DNA of 14,293 nucleotides from an uncultured Ruminococcus sp. (GCA_937901485.1 CALGTT010000195.1:1-14293); one strand, 5' to 3'. Positions 1-7,100 are shown, counted from the stretch's first letter. Made by a program: numbers and translations. Notes: generated by a model from the letters alone, not told the origin.

Positions 1-1
1 G

Positions 2-1279
2 CGCAGAATCCATCAGAAGGAGGAAACACTCGACAAGAAGCTCGATGCCCTCGAACAGAAGGAAGAAGCGTTACAGGAAAAGCTCAAGGCAGCGGACGAA
101 CTGAAGGAGGAAGCAGAATCCCTCAAGAAAGTGCAGTTTGAAACACTCGAACGCATTTCCGAGCTGACAAGTGAACAGGCGAAGGAATACATTCTCCAGA
201 CGCTCGAAGAAGAACTGGTGCATGAAAAGGCAATGAAGATCGTTGCATTTGAGCAGCAGATCAAGGAGGACAGCGAGGAGAAGGCACGCAGCTATATTTC
301 CCTTGCCATTGCAAAATGTGCAGCGGATCAGGTATCCGAAGCAGCTGTTTCCGTTGTGGCACTGCCCAACGATGAAATGAAGGGACGCATCATCGGCAGA
401 GAGGGACGTAATATCCGTACACTCGAAACGCTGACAGGCGTTGACCTGATTATTGACGACACACCTGAAGCAATCACGCTGTCCTGTTTTGACCAGGTGC
501 GCCGTGAAATTGCAAGAATCGCGCTGGAACGTCTGATTGCAGACGGCAGAATCCATCCCACCCGCATTGAGGAAATGGTGGAAAAGGCAAAGCGCGAGGT
601 AGAGCACAAAATCAAGCAGGAGGGCGAACGTGCCATTCTGGAAACCAATGTACATGGTGTCAATCCGGAGCTGATCAAGCTGCTGGGCAGACTGCGTTTC
701 AGAACCAGCTACCGTCAGAATGTTCTGACGCACTCGATCGAGGTTGCACAGCTTTCCGGTGTACTGGCTGCGGAGCTGGGCGTGGATGTAAACCTTGCCA
801 AGCGTGCAGGTCTGCTGCATGACATCGGTAAGGCACTGACCTCCGAGGTGGAGGGTTCCCATGTGCAGATCGGTGTGGATGTCTGCCGCAAGTGCCGTGA
901 AAATGCAGAGGTCATTCACGCAATTGAGGCGCATCATAATGATGTAGAGCCGCGCACCGCCATTGCCTGCATCGTACAGGCAGCCGATGCCATTTCTGCG
1001 GCAAGACCGGCGGCAAGAAGCGAGAACTATGAAAGCTACATCAAGCGTCTGGAAAAGCTGGAGGAGATCTGTACTTCCTATAAGGGCGTGGAGAAGTGCT
1101 ATGCTGTTCAGGCAGGCAGAGAGATCCGCGTGATGGTACAGCCGGAAGTCATCAGCGATGAAAAGATGGTTCTGGTAGCAAGACAGATCGCACAGCAGAT
1201 CGAGGATGAAATGGATTATCCCGGTCAGATCAAGGTAAACCTCATCCGTGAGAGCCGGACAGTGGATTACGCAAAGTAA
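2..1279 (+). CDS. rny: Ribonuclease Y (5' end outside window)
   Basis: RNase Y is a membrane-anchored endoribonuclease that starts mRNA decay in Firmicutes. The frame is open from the window edge, so the N-terminal membrane helix and the start of the coiled coil are missing. About 425 residues remain, against roughly 520 in the Bacillus subtilis protein. The first ~100 codons are a charged coiled coil rich in K, E and L. Next is a KH RNA-binding domain with the GxxG-type motif GRIIGREGRN (near 391-420). Last is an HD domain with histidines in LTHSIEVA and the metal-binding pair in LLHDIGKAL (near 810-840), followed by EAHHNDVEP. The protein ends in the typical RNase Y tail VNLIRESRTVDYAK. A terminator lies 4 bases after the stop. 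Family assignment is secure; only the start is unseen. Confidence 0.98.
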   Translation, partial: RRIHQKEETLDKKLDALEQKEEALQEKLKAADELKEEAESLKKVQFETLERISELTSEQAKEYILQTLEEELVHEKAMKIVAFEQQIKEDSEEKARSYISLAIAKCAADQVSEAAVSVVALPNDEMKGRIIGREGRNIRTLETLTGVDLIIDDTPEAITLSCFDQVRREIARIALERLIADGRIHPTRIEEMVEKAKREVEHKIKQEGERAILETNVHGVNPELIKLLGRLRFRTSYRQNVLTHSIEVAQLSGVLAAELGVDVNLAKRAGLLHDIGKALTSEVEGSHVQIGVDVCRKCRENAEVIHAIEAHHNDVEPRTAIACIVQAADAISAARPAARSENYESYIKRLEKLEEICTSYKGVEKCYAVQAGREIRVMVQPEVISDEKMVLVARQIAQQIEDEMDYPGQIKVNLIRESRTVDYAK

Positions 1280-1283
1280 ACAT

Positions 1284-1315
1284 AAGGACGGTACTTAGTA
1301 CCGTCCTTTGCTTTT
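1284..1315 (+). terminator. Intrinsic terminator of rny
   Basis: A perfect 11-bp stem, AAGGACGGTAC (1284-1294) with GTACCGTCCTT (1298-1308), closes on a 3-nt loop and is followed by T-rich TGCTTTT. It begins 4 bases after the rny stop. The GGACGG/CCGTCC core recurs in other terminators of this window. Confidence 0.93.
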
Positions 1316-1333
1316 GGCGGGCGGCGGCATAGT

Positions 1334-1509
1334 GGGGGACTCTGTCCCCCAGACTTACAGTCCCGTCCCTTTTGTCCTTGCGGACATTTCCCCGCCCCGC
1401 GGGGAATCCCCCCCTGCCAAAGGGATGTGATCCCTTTGGAATCCCATGCCGTTTTCAATTTACCCCCAAGGGGGCAAATTGAAAACGCTAAGATTGCAAG
1501 AAAACACAT
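1334..1509 (+). repeat. Family I intergenic repeat, copy 1
   Basis: This three-hairpin repeat fills most of the gene-free stretch 1280-1579. Hairpin 1 is GGGGGAC/GTCCCCC (1334-1350, loop TCT). Hairpin 2 is CCAAAGGGAT/ATCCCTTTGG (1417-1439, loop GTG). Hairpin 3 is GTTTTCAATTT/AAATTGAAAAC (1451-1486), with an inner CCCCC/GGGGG stem. It ends in TGCAAGAAAACACAT. The 36 bases at 1410-1445 are identical to the reverse complement of 3142-3177 in copy 2. Between hairpins 1 and 2 this copy has about 60 extra GC-rich bases, with small stems such as GTCC-TTGC-GGAC, where copy 2 has only about 5. No transposase is present. An RNA or DNA structural role is possible but unknown. Confidence 0.88.
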
Positions 1510-1579
1510 ATCTTGGCAGAAAGTGCAGAACACAGAGCTCGCACTATATCGAGCCTACCAAAAACACAGGAGGATTATA

Positions 1580-3028
1580 ATGCCTAAGACGATATTTAAC
1601 ACGACGGAGAAATCGAATTTTATATTGAACATGAAGCCGGAGGAGTATCAGGGGTTTCTGCTGAAGATCCTGCTGGGTTGGCTGCTGCTTTCGCCCTTGT
1701 TCAGCATTCCGCTGGAATTTGCGAAGGTTTACAGTGTACCGGGCATGGCACTTTCCATCATTGGCGTAGCAGCGATGGTTTTTGTGTTTATCGGCTTCAT
1801 GAAGCAGGTCACACCGCGCTCCTTGTTCCTGCCTGCCGGACTGCTGGGCGGTCTGGCGGTCTGGGGGATCGTGAGTCTGATCAATTCCTACGACTACACC
1901 GTTGCCCTCATGGGTGCGGACGGCAGAAATGAAGGTCTGCTTTCCATCATCTTCTACGGCTGCCTGTGCCTGCTTGGTGCACAGCTCGGCACGGCGGACA
2001 ATCACCGCAAGCTCCTCAACGGGCTGATGGTGTTCGGGCTTGTGCAGTGCGCATGGGGACTTTTGCAGGCTTTGCCGATCGGCTTTCCGTCCAATTATCA
2101 GAACCTTGAACCGCTTTTGCTGTTCCGCGTGTTCCTGCCCTCCGGTCTGACGGGCAGCCCGATCTTCCTTGCGATCCTGCTGGTTACGCTTTCCGTTCCG
2201 GCAATGCTCGGCGCAGCATTCGCAGAGGAAAAGAAAAGCCGCATCTTTTATCTTATCTGCACCTGTGCCTTTGTCATCATGGCAGTGAAAACGCAGTGCC
2301 TGATCGGCTGCGCCGGCAGTGCGCTTGCCATTGTCGGGATACTGGTGTATCTGATCGCGAAAAGATCCGGTAAATCGGCGTATCTCAGCATTTCCGCCGC
2401 GGCAGTGGCGTTCATTGTTGCCATGGGCTTCTGGGCGAGCATGTCGCCCTCCCTCAACGCCGTCTACAGCCGTACAACGGGCGAAAATGTGGCAGTGGAA
2501 TCGGGATTCGAGCTTTATGACGGTGCACTGATCTGGGAGGACAGCTCCTACCGTCTGGCGGCAAGCGGCTATTATGTCGCAAGCAATACCCTGAATCCGA
2601 ACGGTGATTTTGACATCAGCAGTATTCCGGATACCTATGGCTATCTCTGGAACGTGACACTTTCCATCATCGGACGTTTTCCGCTGGTCGGCAGCGGACC
2701 GGACAGTCTGGTTTATCCCCAGCTCTACCAGCACAAGGAAATCCTCAGCAATCCGAATACCTTTGACCGTCCGTACAACCAATATCTGCACATCGCCGCA
2801 ACCCTCGGCATTCCGGCACTTCTGCTCTATCTTGCCTTTGCAGTGATCGTGGTCATCCGCGGCGCGAAGCAGTGCAGGGGCGGCAATTGGGTGAATGCCG
2901 GCATCTACGGCGCAGTGCTGATCTATCTGCTCCTGATGCTCATCGGTGCATCCTCCGTCACTACAGCACCGGTATTCTGGATGTTAGCCGGTATCTGTAT
3001 TGCAGATAGAAAATCAGCTCATAATTAA
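1580..3028 (+). CDS. O-antigen ligase / Wzy-like membrane protein
   Basis: The 482-residue protein is built of many hydrophobic helices, with one large loop (about residues 300-395) containing NAVYSRTTGENV and SGFELYDGALIWEDSSYR. The loop is followed by PYNQYLHIAATLGIPALL (from residue 398). That N/H-x-L-x-x-x-x-LG-P pattern after a big external loop is typical of the O-antigen ligase/polymerase superfamily (Wzy_C, PF04932). Members move or polymerise undecaprenyl-linked glycans on the outer face of the membrane. Which glycan is involved here cannot be told. The start at 1580 is chosen for AGGAGG (1569-1574) five bases upstream. An in-frame ATG at 1427 lies inside the upstream repeat and lacks a binding site. 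No terminator follows, and inverted family I repeats flank the gene. No clear promoter was found. Confidence 0.85.
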   Translation: MPKTIFNTTEKSNFILNMKPEEYQGFLLKILLGWLLLSPLFSIPLEFAKVYSVPGMALSIIGVAAMVFVFIGFMKQVTPRSLFLPAGLLGGLAVWGIVSLINSYDYTVALMGADGRNEGLLSIIFYGCLCLLGAQLGTADNHRKLLNGLMVFGLVQCAWGLLQALPIGFPSNYQNLEPLLLFRVFLPSGLTGSPIFLAILLVTLSVPAMLGAAFAEEKKSRIFYLICTCAFVIMAVKTQCLIGCAGSALAIVGILVYLIAKRSGKSAYLSISAAAVAFIVAMGFWASMSPSLNAVYSRTTGENVAVESGFELYDGALIWEDSSYRLAASGYYVASNTLNPNGDFDISSIPDTYGYLWNVTLSIIGRFPLVGSGPDSLVYPQLYQHKEILSNPNTFDRPYNQYLHIAATLGIPALLLYLAFAVIVVIRGAKQCRGGNWVNAGIYGAVLIYLLLMLIGASSVTTAPVFWMLAGICIADRKSAHN

Positions 3029-3079
3029 AAATTGAAATTCATAGCACAGGAAACACTGTTCCTGCGTCCTTGTCAAAGA

Positions 3080-3199
3080 ATGTGTTCTTGCAGTCCTAAC
3101 GTTTCGCCTTTGTCCCCGAAAGGGGCAATGGCGAAACGATCGGGATTCCAAAGGGATCACATCCCTTTGGCAGGGGGATGCAGGGGGACAGCGTCCCCC
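3080..3199 (-). repeat. Family I intergenic repeat, copy 2 (inverted)
   Basis: This is the same element as at 1334-1509 but reversed, so that the TGCAAG-ACACAT ends of both copies point at the gene between them. Hairpin 3 here is GTTTCGCC (3101-3108) with GGCGAAAC (3130-3137), plus an inner CCCC/GGGG stem closed by a GAAA loop. Its arms differ from copy 1 yet still pair. Hairpin 2 (3148-3170) and hairpin 1 (3183-3199) match copy 1 apart from loop bases. With 3029-3079, which holds only a weak CAGGAA/TTCCTG stem, it fills the gap before the tautomerase gene. It would lie in the leader of that gene if transcription reads through from 1580-3028. Confidence 0.88.
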
Positions 3200-3239
3200 T
3201 GCGCTGTGAGTTTTCAATTGATTATAAGGAGGTTTTACC

Positions 3240-3581
3240 ATGCCATTCATTAACATCAAAACAAATGCTGCTGTACCGGCGGCAAAGGCAGAGTCCATCA
3301 AATCCGCCATGGGACAGGCGATCACCGCAATTCCGGGCAAGTCCGAGCACTGGCTCATGGTTGGGATCGAGCCGGAGCAGATGCTCTGGTTTCAGGGGAG
3401 CGATGCACCGGCGGCGATGGTCGAGGTCAGCATCTTCGGCAGCGCAGGCGCGTCCGCATGTGACAGCATGACTGCACAGGTCTGCACCATCCTCAGCAAT
3501 GAGCTGGGCATTGCCGGAAACCGCATCTATGTCAAGTATGCGGAAACGGACAAGTGGGGCTGGAATGGCTCGAATTTCTGA
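3240..3581 (+). CDS. MIF-like tautomerase
   Basis: The 113-residue protein belongs to the tautomerase superfamily, MIF / phenylpyruvate tautomerase branch. After removal of Met the chain begins with the catalytic proline (PFINIKTNA). A lysine in IPGKSEHWLMV sits where MIF has Lys32. The C-terminus DKWGWNGSNF resembles the MIF ending GWNNSTF. Length fits the family (about 114). Such proteins form trimers in which Pro1 acts as base in keto-enol tautomerisation; the physiological substrate in bacteria is usually unknown. AAGGAGG (3226-3232) lies seven bases before the ATG. No promoter is visible between the repeat and the gene, so read-through from the upstream membrane gene is plausible. Confidence 0.92.
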   Translation: MPFINIKTNAAVPAAKAESIKSAMGQAITAIPGKSEHWLMVGIEPEQMLWFQGSDAPAAMVEVSIFGSAGASACDSMTAQVCTILSNELGIAGNRIYVKYAETDKWGWNGSNF

Positions 3582-3614
3582 TGAAATTTTACCGCAGTGA
3601 CGAAAATAATTAGT

Positions 3615-3662
3615 ACAACCGCCGGAAAATTCTGCAAGGTCTTGCAATTTTCCGGCGGTTGT
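3615..3662. terminator. Long hairpin between convergent genes
   Basis: A perfect 17-bp stem, ACAACCGCCGGAAAATT (3615-3631) with AATTTTCCGGCGGTTGT (3646-3662), is continued inward by GCAAG/CTTGC. It lies between the tautomerase stop (3581) and the ankyrin gene stop (3674), which converge. On the minus strand it is followed by ACTAATTATTTT, a fair U-rich tail. On the plus strand the tail is poor. It most likely stops the minus-strand gene and perhaps both. Confidence 0.8.
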
Positions 3663-3673
3663 GCTATGATACT

Positions 3674-4549
3674 CTATGAAATGGGCGGCGTGCTTTCGGG
3701 CATGCTCTCTATCAGTTTAATTGCCGCAGCATCATTCTTTTCCACAGCGTAATCATATGCAGATTTGCCATTATCATCCGTCATATAGGGGTCACTGCCG
3801 ACGGATAACAGGTATTCGATCAGCTCTGTGTAGTTGTGGTCGTTATTTACATGACATATTCTGCAAACTGCATTCATTCCTGCGGCATTTTTATCATTAG
3901 CTGAGAAAAGATCGTTCTCAATCAAATACTGCACTACAAGCAGATTGTTGTTCACAGCAGCATACGTTAGAATCGAATCCAGATTCCAGATCAGATCATC
4001 CTGAATCCGAAGTCCTTCCTTTTGATATTCTTCTGTAATATAGATAAAGAAGGCAAGGGATGCTTCCTTTTCCGTCCGATCTGCTTCTGTGCTGATCCAT
4101 ACGCTGGCACACAGCGGATTATAATCCATCTGTGTTGGAACGACAACATCCGCACCATGGTCTAACAATAATTTAACCAGCGGATCGTCCATACCGTTTC
4201 TGGAATGCCGCAGTGCCAGTACCAATGGTGAAAAGGTACCAAGATTGACATCTGCACCATTCTGAACCAGAAGCTCTGCCATTTCGTAATTGCCAAGCTC
4301 ACATGCTGTCTGCAAAGGATATCTGGCATAGGTTTCCGGAAGTGCAGGAAAAATAAAATCCAGTTTATTCACCGTATCAGGGTGCTTTTCAAGCAGCTGT
4401 TCCACTTTCTCTCTATCATTTTCCCTGATTGCATCCGTGATTTTTGCGGAGGTAAGCACAGTTTCTGTGTAGATTTGTAAAACAGAGAGTAAGCCGATCA
4501 ATGCGGCGATGAGTATACCGATCGCTGTGAACTTCACCTTTTTCTTCAT
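3674..4549 (-). CDS. Membrane-anchored ankyrin-repeat protein
   Basis: The 291-residue protein has a lysine-rich N-terminus (MKKKVKF) and one hydrophobic helix (about 8-28), then a soluble region of ankyrin-like helix pairs: ITDAIRENDREKVEQLLEKH, PLQTACELGNYEMAELL followed by VQNGADVN, LVKLLLDHGADV, LLVVQYLIENDLFSAND, ELIEYLLSVGSDPY and GKSAYDYAVEKNDAAAIKLI. NGADVN and DHGADV are classic repeat ends. The repeats suggest protein binding outside the membrane; no partner is evident. The start at 4549 is preferred because AAAGGA lies 8 bases upstream; an in-frame ATG 11 codons earlier has no clear site. A full-consensus promoter precedes it. The gene looks more AT-rich than its neighbours (about 40% GC in a 60-base sample, against about 53% in the adjacent transporter), which hints at separate acquisition. 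Confidence 0.92.
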   Translation of the reverse strand: MKKKVKFTAIGILIAALIGLLSVLQIYTETVLTSAKITDAIRENDREKVEQLLEKHPDTVNKLDFIFPALPETYARYPLQTACELGNYEMAELLVQNGADVNLGTFSPLVLALRHSRNGMDDPLVKLLLDHGADVVVPTQMDYNPLCASVWISTEADRTEKEASLAFFIYITEEYQKEGLRIQDDLIWNLDSILTYAAVNNNLLVVQYLIENDLFSANDKNAAGMNAVCRICHVNNDHNYTELIEYLLSVGSDPYMTDDNGKSAYDYAVEKNDAAAIKLIESMPESTPPIS

Positions 4550-4603
4550 GTTCTCATTCCTTTCAGAGGTCTGTGAAATCAATTCATATTCAAAGTCCCC
4601 TTC

Positions 4604-4632
4604 ATTATACCATTCAAAACTACGAATGTCAA
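4604..4632 (-). promoter_or_regulatory. Consensus sigma-A promoter of the ankyrin gene
   Basis: On the minus strand, TTGACA (4632-4627) and TATAAT (4609-4604) are separated by exactly 17 bases. Both hexamers are perfect. It lies about 55 bases upstream of the chosen start and inside the short divergent region shared with the AEC transporter gene. Confidence 0.92.
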
Positions 4633-4659
4633 CCCAGTCATTTTTCAGGAGGTCCTGTC

Positions 4660-5577
4660 ATGTCCCAAGTCATTCTCCAGCAAGCATTCATCATGCTCAT
4701 TCTCATCCTCGTTGGTGCGGGCTGTTTCCGCTTCCGTCTGCTCTCCAAGGACACCGTCAGCGAAATTTCCCGACTCGTCCTCACCGTCATCAATCCCGTT
4801 GTCATCCTCCTTGCCTACCAGCGCGAGCTGAAAGCGGAGCTGGCGGTCAATCTCGGCTGGACGTTCCTGCTCTCCGTCCTTTCCTATGCCGTCGCCATGC
4901 TCATTTCCTACCTCGCCGTCCGCAGCAAAGAGGGCAGGGAAACCGCGATCGAACGCTTTTCCTGCATTTACTCCAACTGCGGTTTTATGGGGATTCCGCT
5001 GGTGCGTGCAATGTTCGGGCTGGAGGGCGTGTTCTACCTCACCGCCTTTGTTACTGTGTTCAATCTCCTTGCGTGGACGCACGGTGTCATGCAGATCTCC
5101 GGTCAGCACAGCCTGCGCTCCCTCAAAAAAGTCCTGCGCTCTCCTGCCATTATCGCGATCGTTCTCGGCATGATCCTCTTTTTTGCGCAGATCACCATTC
5201 CGCCCCTCCTTGCCGATACCCTCGGCATGATCGGGGAGCTGAACACGCCCCTTGCCATGTTTGTTGCGGGTGCGACCATCGCGCAGACCGATCTCCCCGC
5301 CGTCCTGAAAAAACCGCGTGTTTTCTATATCAGCTTCTTAAAGCTCCTCGTCATTCCGGCGGCGGTCATCCTCCTCTTTCTCTGCTTCCCCTTTGACAGC
5401 ATCATGGAAATGACCGTCCTCGCTGCTACCGCTGCTCCCTCTGCGGCAATGTGCACCATGCAGTGCCTCAATTACAAGAAAAATGCCGCCTATGCCTCCG
5501 AGCTGTTCGGCGTGACCACGCTCCTCTCCATCCTCACCATGCCCCTGTGCATGATGCTGTATGAATGCTTGGGATGA
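4660..5577 (+). CDS. AEC-family (auxin efflux carrier-like) transporter
   Basis: The 305-residue polytopic membrane protein has about ten hydrophobic segments split into two halves by a charged stretch. Family hallmarks include a proline in the second helix (LTVINPVVILLAY, near residues 41-53), YSNCGFMGIPLV (near 104-115), LNTPLAMFVAGATIA, and a C-terminal helix preceded by LFGVTTLLSILTMPL. AEC carriers export or take up small organic anions such as malate; substrate cannot be predicted. AGGAGG (4647-4652) lies seven bases before ATG 4660, and an in-frame ATG at 4573 has no such site and would sit in the opposing promoter region. A weak promoter-like pair (TTCATA 4583, TATACC 4606) overlaps the divergent promoter. 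A 12-bp inverted repeat follows the stop. Confidence 0.93.
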   Translation: MSQVILQQAFIMLILILVGAGCFRFRLLSKDTVSEISRLVLTVINPVVILLAYQRELKAELAVNLGWTFLLSVLSYAVAMLISYLAVRSKEGRETAIERFSCIYSNCGFMGIPLVRAMFGLEGVFYLTAFVTVFNLLAWTHGVMQISGQHSLRSLKKVLRSPAIIAIVLGMILFFAQITIPPLLADTLGMIGELNTPLAMFVAGATIAQTDLPAVLKKPRVFYISFLKLLVIPAAVILLFLCFPFDSIMEMTVLAATAAPSAAMCTMQCLNYKKNAAYASELFGVTTLLSILTMPLCMMLYECLG

Positions 5578-5581
5578 AATC

Positions 5582-5618
5582 ATATTGCACAAATATTACC
5601 AAGTATTTTGTGCAATAT
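5582..5618. other. Inverted repeat after the AEC gene
   Basis: ATATTGCACAAA (5582-5593) pairs perfectly with TTTGTGCAATAT (5607-5618) across a 13-base spacer, starting 5 bases after the transporter stop. It lacks a T-run on either strand, so it is a poor intrinsic terminator. It may be a 3' end-protecting hairpin or a binding site. Confidence 0.6.
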
Positions 5619-5625
5619 AACGGTA

Positions 5626-5642
5626 TTCCAAACGGTTTGGAA
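5626..5642. promoter_or_regulatory. Candidate operator palindrome upstream of the ROK gene
   Basis: TTCCAAAC and GTTTGGAA form a perfect 8+8 palindrome around one central G. It ends 6 bases before the -35 box of the ROK gene. ROK repressors often control their own genes, so it is a candidate autoregulatory site. This is inference only. Confidence 0.55.
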
Positions 5643-5648
5643 ATGTCC

Positions 5649-5677
5649 TTGCAAATTTAGAAAAACTGTGGTATAAT
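5649..5677 (+). promoter_or_regulatory. Sigma-A promoter of the ROK gene
   Basis: TTGCAA (5649-5654) and a perfect TATAAT (5672-5677), preceded by TG-G, are 17 bases apart. The box lies about 45 bases before the first start codon of the ROK gene. Confidence 0.87.
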
Positions 5678-5721
5678 AAAATATGTAAACAAAAGCCAAC
5701 CTGAAACTGGGGAAGGAAGGT

Positions 5722-6963
5722 ATGCCAATGTTAAGCGGCATCAGCAAGTTGGATTTAAAGCGCATCAACCGTATGCAGGTATTGCGCACCATCTGGGAGG
5801 CAGGACCGATTTCGAGAGTGGATCTGGCGCAGAAACTCCAGATCACGCGAGCATCCATCACGCAGATCACCAACGCCATGATCGGTGAGAGGCTCTTGAT
5901 GGAGATCGGCGAAGCACCGTATCAGAACACGCAGCAGGACAGGCTGCCCAAGGGCAGGCGCAAGATCCTGCTGGATATCAACGCGAACTACAAATTTGTG
6001 CTGGGTGCAGTCATCAGTGAGCATGAGATCACAGTGGGACTGTGCACGATGCACATGGACATACTGGACAAGGCGAGTATGCCCTGCACGGATCACACGA
6101 GCCGCAAGGAGATACTGCAGTTCATTCTCAGCTCGGCGGAGCGCATGATGAACAACAGCTGTCTGAAAAGCAGTGATGTACTGGGGCTTGGCGTGGGAGT
6201 CATGCCGATCATGATCGGCAGGATGCGAGTATTTTACAAGGACGGCACGCTGGACTTTACGGAGCTGAAGAAGGGGCTTTCTGCGTCGAACATGCCGCCG
6301 GTTTTCTGCGGCAATGCGGTATGGCTGTTATCGCTTGCGAATGCAGATCTGCAGCGCGGCAGTGCACAGAACCAGAATCAGGTTTATCTGCATCTGGGCA
6401 ATCACATTAATATTTCGATACTGCGACCGGAGAAATATGAGAATGACTATCTGACCTACAGTTATCTGACGGAACGGTGCATCGTGCGTCCGGGCGGCAG
6501 ACAGCAGGACGGTTATCCGGCAGGTTCGGTGCGTGCACAGCTTTCGGTGCAGGCGATGCAGGCGCGAATCGCGCAGGTCTACAGCAGGGAGCGCACGCCG
6601 TTTCTGTACAGTGCGACGGATGGATATATTGAGCATGTGACGCTGGAGCAGATGTATCAGGCGGTATCGGCAGGGGACAAGCGGTGCGAGGAGGGCGTGC
6701 AGGAGATCATGCAGGACTGGAGCGTGCTGCTGCACAATCTGGTATGCAGTTTTCAGGCGCAGAAGGTCGTACTGCATCATTTCGGACTGACTGAACGTGG
6801 TTTCGGGCATTTCAAGCGGTACGTCAAGGAATTTGCAGGTGACGACATTGCCGAGCGCATCGTGCTGAGCAGTGTCAGCGAAAAGACGGACTTCCTTGCG
6901 GGCTGTTCGCTGGTGCTCATGAAGAATTTTTACCTCAGCGGCGGTCAGGACGAACGCGCTTAG
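5722..6963 (+). CDS. ROK-family transcriptional repressor (NagC/XylR type), degenerate sugar domain
   Basis: The 413-residue protein opens with a winged helix-turn-helix (about residues 12-62: RINRMQVLRTIWEAGPISRV, then DLAQKLQITRASITQITNAM), followed by the GRRKILLDIN wing and linker typical of ROK repressors. The rest has ROK-kinase length and fold signs (VLGLGVGVMPI, VYLHLGNHINISIL). The catalytic ENDAN-like motif is replaced by CGNAV, and the cysteine-rich zinc motif (CxCGxxGCxE) is absent. Kinase activity is therefore unlikely and sugar sensing may be altered. ATG 5722 lies 5 bases after GGGGAAGG; ATG 5728 is an equally good start, giving a protein two residues shorter. The last codons and stop lie within the end of a family II repeat. 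No sugar gene is adjacent, so the effector is unknown. Confidence 0.88.
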   Translation: MPMLSGISKLDLKRINRMQVLRTIWEAGPISRVDLAQKLQITRASITQITNAMIGERLLMEIGEAPYQNTQQDRLPKGRRKILLDINANYKFVLGAVISEHEITVGLCTMHMDILDKASMPCTDHTSRKEILQFILSSAERMMNNSCLKSSDVLGLGVGVMPIMIGRMRVFYKDGTLDFTELKKGLSASNMPPVFCGNAVWLLSLANADLQRGSAQNQNQVYLHLGNHINISILRPEKYENDYLTYSYLTERCIVRPGGRQQDGYPAGSVRAQLSVQAMQARIAQVYSRERTPFLYSATDGYIEHVTLEQMYQAVSAGDKRCEEGVQEIMQDWSVLLHNLVCSFQAQKVVLHHFGLTERGFGHFKRYVKEFAGDDIAERIVLSSVSEKTDFLAGCSLVLMKNFYLSGGQDERA

Positions 6964-7090
6964 CGCGGCAACCGCGCTGTTGAGCGCGTATGGGAGGGAA
7001 TCCATGCGGAAAGTGACTGTTTCGCGAGAAAGGATTCTGAACCGCATGATTCTTTTGCACTTTGCGCAAGCAGAATCATGGCTATTGTAA
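6963..7090 (-). repeat. Family II intergenic repeat, copy A
   Basis: The element runs from GCGCGGCAACCGCGC at the ROK stop to GCTATTGTAA. Over 6963-7049 it matches the reverse complement of 8017-8103 at 83 of 87 positions by my count. It has a GC-rich end hairpin (GCGCGG-CAA-CCGCGC), a TTTCGCGAGAAA palindrome, and a variable hairpin CATGATTCT (7045-7053) with AGAATCATG (7072-7080). In the other copies that hairpin reads CATGACGCT/AGCGTCATG. Flanking ACGCGCT (6954-6960) and AGCGCGT (6983-6989) also pair, so the repeat end reaches into the last ROK codons. The ROK terminator follows directly. Confidence 0.87.
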
Positions 7091-7100
7091 AGAATGAAAA

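Noticed and set aside
71..937. Antisense open frame over rny
   Set aside because: The plus strand is clearly RNase Y, and the antisense product has no recognisable features.
1494..1550. Promoter for the 1580-3028 gene from TTGCAA, TTGGCA or TATATC
   Set aside because: No pair of boxes has acceptable spacing.
1427..1579. N-terminal extension of the O-antigen ligase-like protein to an earlier ATG
   Set aside because: That ATG sits in the loop of a repeat hairpin and has no ribosome site, whereas ATG 1580 follows AGGAGG.
1544..2791. Antisense open frame over the O-antigen ligase-like gene
   Set aside because: Charged, low-complexity translation complementary to hydrophobic codons; no start signals. 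The plus-strand protein has family motifs.
3047..3064. CAGGAA/TTCCTG hairpin as a terminator for the O-antigen ligase-like gene
   Set aside because: Only 6 bp with no T-run after it.
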